From the NCBI RefSeq assembly GCF_000472865.1, contig NZ_AXAP01000028.1, positions 40,558 to 104,557 on the forward strand: a stretch of DNA of 64,000 nt. Direction: 5' to 3'. This DNA is from Bradyrhizobium elkanii WSM2783 (GTDB lineage Bacteria; Pseudomonadota; Alphaproteobacteria; Rhizobiales; Xanthobacteraceae). The position numbers and the translations under genes are program-made. Shown in pieces: positions 63,934-64,000 of this stretch (the stretch's first letter is position 1; the number at the start of each line of letters is the position of its first letter). The notes under the pieces were generated by a model. That model searched no databases. It was not told the DNA's origin and worked only from the letters and a program-made list of their open reading frames with translations.

Positions 63934-64000
63934 ATGTCTCAGAAGCTCAACGCAGCGATCGCCGTGATCGGCATCGATATCGGCAAGAACTCGTTCCACC
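63934..64000 (+). mobile_element. IS110-family transposase, start only
   Basis: The frame starts MSQKLNAAIAVIGIDIGK and continues NSFH to the window edge. GIDIGKNSFH is the DEDD-type catalytic start (first Asp) of IS110 transposases. AAGGAGCACACC precedes the ATG. The element continues beyond the window; its left end should lie just upstream, but IS110 elements lack clear inverted repeats. Confidence 0.85.

Overview
The window looks like a chromosomal segment of a Bradyrhizobium-type alphaproteobacterium. The support is the fliF-fliG-fliH/flbE-fliN-flbD flagellar order, a napEDABC denitrification operon behind a FixK/FNR-like box, high-GC coding throughout, and many palindromic intergenic repeats of the sort common in Bradyrhizobium genomes. 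No species can be named from sequence alone.

Layout. 1-5 kb: rear part of a flagellar basal-body/switch operon ending in the sigma-54 activator FlbD. 5.1-12.4 kb (minus strand): a sulfonate-sulfur operon (two binding proteins, SsuD monooxygenase, SsuC/SsuB transporter, flavin reductase) and a separate luciferase-like monooxygenase. 12.5-16.9 kb: periplasmic nitrate reductase NapEDABC. 17-24.6 kb: helicase, secreted MsrA plus MsrB, a Rieske-FAD reductase, a YqeY protein, a hydrolase, carA and a cupin protein. 25-29 kb: a DUF1254 protein, then a three-gene sulfur cluster (two YeeE/YedE half-permeases plus a persulfide-dioxygenase-like hydrolase), Dps and a methyltransferase. 30 kb: an odd tRNA-like gene and an ArsR-MFS pair with palindromic operators. 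32-41 kb: carB, greA, a DoxX protein, Lrp, trxB, a LysR regulator, two probable small RNAs, and a dapA-like gene whose end lies in a repeat. 41-46 kb: a copper ATPase-CsoR pair with a visible operator, an orphan ParA-like ATPase and small membrane proteins.

From about 46 kb the character changes. Gene density falls and many genes are broken. This part holds a zinc/cation exporter, an RlpA-like protein, a secreted hydrolase, a decayed AspBHI-like restriction endonuclease joined to part of a DnaQ-type exonuclease, a membrane pentapeptide-repeat protein, the complementary front half of another exonuclease cut off at a 19-bp tandem repeat, TauE plus LysR, two tandem SnoaL-like genes, an internally duplicated membrane protein, and fragments of ParB-like, PilZ, DUF6894 and SRAP genes. 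The window ends inside the start of an IS110-family transposase. I read 49-64 kb as an accessory region shaped by insertion and deletion.

Together the intact genes suggest a motile, respiratory soil bacterium that uses organosulfonates, can denitrify, handles persulfide and copper, and repairs oxidised methionine. I found no convincing new intact system. The items most worth checking are the tRNA-like gene at 30.0 kb, the restriction/exonuclease mosaic at 50-54 kb and the two structured RNAs at 39.5-39.95 kb.
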